From Hymenobacter duratus (GTDB lineage: Bacteria > Bacteroidota > Bacteroidia > Cytophagales > Hymenobacteraceae): a stretch of DNA of 64,000 nucleotides. The position numbers were made by a program, and so were the translations under genes. The stretch spans positions 1-64,000 of the forward strand of contig NZ_JACWZZ010000002.1 in assembly GCF_014698995.1 (NCBI RefSeq). The letters run 5' to 3'. The notes beneath the pieces were generated by a model that did no database searches, was not told where the DNA came from, and saw only the letters and a program-made list of their open reading frames with translations. This document shows positions 62,168 to 64,000 of this stretch, one piece after another; position 1 is the first letter of the stretch, and the number at the start of each line of letters is the position of its first letter.

Positions 62168-63472
62168 ATGCCTGATTCTGCCGTTCCGCCCACTCCCGCC
62201 GCCCGCCTGCACGACATTCTGCAGTTGCGGTTCACGTCCCTGTTTGCGGCCCTGCCAGCCCGGATGCTGGAGCCTATTTCGCCGGCTAATCCGCTGAAAC
62301 GGTTGCTGAAAGTGGCGGGCTACGCCGGGCTGCGGCTGGTCGGCAATATGTTCCGGCCCGTCCGAAACCCGGAAAACCTGCGCGGCGCAGTGTGGCTATA
62401 CGCAGTGAGCCAGAACAACTACGATTCCCTGTATTTTCTGCGGGAGACCCGGCCCGATTCGGTGCTGATAGCCGGGCAGAGCAAGGAAATCGGGCGCTAC
62501 AACGGACAGGTAAACCGGCTGTCGTTGCGGCGCAAGCTACTGTATTACGGGCAGCTGCCGGAGGTATACCGGGCGTTGCGGCACACGGAGGGCGAGCGGG
62601 CCTGGCGGTTTTTCGATTTGATTTTCAACGCCATCGGCTACTACGAGGTGTACCGGCGGGCGCTGCGCCACTACCGGCCGCGGGCTGTGGTGTTTGCCAA
62701 CGACCACAACGACGACGCCCGCGCCCTGCTGGTGGCCTGCCACGCCGAAGGCGTGCCCACGGCCTACGTACAGCACGCCAGTGTCAGTACCAACTTCCCG
62801 CCCCTGGGGTTCGACCTGAGCCTGCTGGAAGGCCAGGATGCGCTGGACAAATACCGGCAGTGCGGGCCGGTGCGCGGCCGCGTGGCGCTGGTAGGAATGC
62901 CCAAAGCAGACTCCTTTCTGGCCCGAAAGAACCAGAATACGCGGGTGCAGCGCGTAGGCGTAGCCTGCAACACGCTGGATACCACCGAGGCTATTACCGA
63001 AACCCTGGCCTACCTGCTGGGCGAGTTTCCGGACCTCACCTTCACCTTCCGCCCCCACCCCGGCGACCAGCGCGACTTCGCGTTTCTGCGGCGGCAGCAC
63101 CCGCAGCTGCAGTTCTCCGATGCCCGCCAGCAGAACGTATTTGAGTTTCTGCAGCAGCAGGATGCGCTGGTGGCCGCCGACACCAGCACCCACCTCGAAG
63201 CCACGCTGCTGAATCTGGCGAGTGTCTATTTCCGCTTCGGCACCCACGCCGTGGCCGACGACTACTATGGCTATGTGGCGCACGGCTTGGTGCCACGCGC
63301 CGCCAAGCTACCGGAGCTGGCAGCCCTGCTGCGCGGCTATCAGCAGCACAAACCGCTGGATCTGTACCGCAAAGCCGCCTACTACAACGCCACCCTCGGC
63401 ACTCCCGACGAAGGCCACAGCCAACGGCGCGCCGCGCGCCTGCTGGATGAGTGGCTGGAAACTGTAGCTTGA
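62168..63472 (+). CDS. GT-B-like protein, candidate pseudaminyltransferase
   Basis: A 434-residue protein of no recognised family, with features of GT-B transferases. The N-terminal half has RPDSVLIAGQSKEIGRYNGQ and RPRAVVFANDHNDDARALLV, with VPTAYVQHASVSTNFPPLGF. The C-terminal half carries the FTFRPHPGDQRDF phrase shared with sialyl-, polysialyl- and glycerophospho-transferases, then VFEFLQQQDALVAADTSTHL with a final acidic/Ser-rich donor-site region. It begins 8 bases after pseI, and its product is soluble. Its location and RPHP motif make it the best candidate in the window to transfer pseudaminic acid. An ATG at 62144, overlapping pseI, is an alternative start. Confidence 0.6.
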   Translation: MPDSAVPPTPAARLHDILQLRFTSLFAALPARMLEPISPANPLKRLLKVAGYAGLRLVGNMFRPVRNPENLRGAVWLYAVSQNNYDSLYFLRETRPDSVLIAGQSKEIGRYNGQVNRLSLRRKLLYYGQLPEVYRALRHTEGERAWRFFDLIFNAIGYYEVYRRALRHYRPRAVVFANDHNDDARALLVACHAEGVPTAYVQHASVSTNFPPLGFDLSLLEGQDALDKYRQCGPVRGRVALVGMPKADSFLARKNQNTRVQRVGVACNTLDTTEAITETLAYLLGEFPDLTFTFRPHPGDQRDFAFLRRQHPQLQFSDARQQNVFEFLQQQDALVAADTSTHLEATLLNLASVYFRFGTHAVADDYYGYVAHGLVPRAAKLPELAALLRGYQQHKPLDLYRKAAYYNATLGTPDEGHSQRRAARLLDEWLETVA

Positions 63473-63536
63473 GCTGACAATCTTCTTTTAGGCTCCAAAG
63501 TCCGGTACTTTACTGGCTTACTTCTCTGCCGAAACT

Positions 63537-64000
63537 ATGCTTCCGCCGCTGCCTCCTGTCGTTGCTACCACGCCTGAAAGCCGGCTGGCGTACGTGCTGC
63601 ACCACTTCTGGCAGGCCTACAATGGCCGACCGGAAGTAACTATCGGCTACGCGGCCACGCAGCCGCAGGTGGAAATGGCGGAGGCAGCCGGCACTTTTTT
63701 CAGCGAAACCAACCCCTACCCGGCCGCCCCTGGCTGGCGCGACTGGCACGGGCAGCGCCTGCCGTTCTTCTTCGACCCGCACCCCGACAAGCCGCTACTG
63801 GAGCTGTTGCCCGCCGGCCGGGCGCGCATCAATGCCGATGTTGTGTCGGCGGCGTTTTACCTGCTCAGCGGCTGGCAGGAGTTTTTCTCCGACGAGCGGG
63901 ACCAACACGACCGTTTTCCGTTTGCGGCCAGCGTGCAGCACCGCTATGGTTTCGTGGCCGTGCCGGTCGTTAATTATTACTTCGACGTGCTGAAAACGGC
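63537..64000 (+). CDS. DUF7033/polysaccharide-deacetylase-like protein (3' end cut off)
   Basis: The window ends inside this gene; 154 codons are visible from the ATG at 63537. The visible part is soluble and shows the DUF7033-like signature found at the N terminus of many Bacteroidota polysaccharide deacetylase proteins: INADVVSAAFYLLSGWQEFF followed by DERDQHDRFPFAASVQHRYG and VPVVNYYFDVL. The catalytic NodB-type domain would lie beyond the window, so the assignment is tentative. It follows the candidate pseudaminyltransferase by 64 bases and may modify the same glycan. Confidence 0.65.
   Translation, partial: MLPPLPPVVATTPESRLAYVLHHFWQAYNGRPEVTIGYAATQPQVEMAEAAGTFFSETNPYPAAPGWRDWHGQRLPFFFDPHPDKPLLELLPAGRARINADVVSAAFYLLSGWQEFFSDERDQHDRFPFAASVQHRYGFVAVPVVNYYFDVLKT

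Noticed and set aside
62537..63283. A 248-codon minus-strand frame antisense to the GT-B-like gene
   Set aside because: No recognisable domain; it arises from the strong third-position GC bias of the plus-strand gene.

Overview
The window looks like chromosomal DNA from a GC-rich member of the Bacteroidota, most likely Hymenobacter or a close relative (order Cytophagales). This rests on four things: several proteins carry type IX secretion (T9SS) C-terminal sorting domains of both type A and type B; several genes are preceded by Bacteroidota-type TAnnTTTG boxes rather than E. coli promoters; there is a SusC/TonB-like receptor with a CarboxypepD_reg domain; and there are long palindromic intergenic repeats of the GTCATTCCGAGCGAAG type, which I associate with this genus. 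Species identity was not tested. No rRNA, tRNA, CRISPR array or insertion sequence was seen.

Region 1 (1-9.6 kb, all minus strand) is a self-contained efflux and signalling block. An HlyD-like adaptor and a TolC-like outer-membrane protein form one unit. An ABC ATPase, two MacB/FtsX-type permeases, an NtrC-type sigma-54 activator and its histidine kinase form the next. Both units are preceded by the same promoter architecture: a TGTCCG-N4-CGGACA palindrome 65-66 bases upstream of a TTGGCAT-N5-TTGGC element. This suggests that the NtrC-like protein encoded here drives both units.

Region 2 (10-17.5 kb) holds a TonB-dependent-type outer-membrane protein, a free-standing CarboxypepD_reg-like protein, a DUF2459-type membrane protein, histidyl-tRNA synthetase and an isolated histidine ammonia-lyase. 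Region 3 (17.6-24.8 kb) has a T9SS type B cargo protein, then a heme oxygenase-bacteriophytochrome light-sensing operon with a CheY-like regulator, a receiver-kinase protein and a small unknown. Region 4 (25-33 kb) is metabolic: a cupin, an AraC regulator, a zinc alcohol dehydrogenase, a cyclophilin-like lipoprotein, a sugar acetyltransferase-like protein and a three-subunit periplasmic molybdenum aldehyde oxidoreductase (PaoABC-like).

Region 5 (33-43.7 kb) is mostly housekeeping: YbaB, a family 2 glycosyltransferase, a PspC-like protein, an OmpA/TPR lipoprotein, pyruvate dehydrogenase E1 beta, two tandem paralogous multi-span membrane proteins, DinB, a thioesterase and a methyltransferase. 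Region 6 (43.7-52 kb) contains a giant lectin/glycine-rich T9SS cargo protein facing a four-repeat CHRD-domain T9SS cargo protein, then guanine deaminase and Ffh.

Region 7 (52-64 kb) is a surface-glycan locus. It encodes every step to CMP-pseudaminic acid: PseB, PseC, a PseF-like cytidylyltransferase, a PseG-PseH fusion and PseI. Also present are a GT4 glycosyltransferase, a GT-B-like protein that is a good candidate pseudaminyltransferase, a DUF4328-type membrane protein inside the operon, an opposing T9SS type B cargo gene between pseB and pseC, and the 5' part of a polysaccharide-deacetylase-like gene cut by the window edge.
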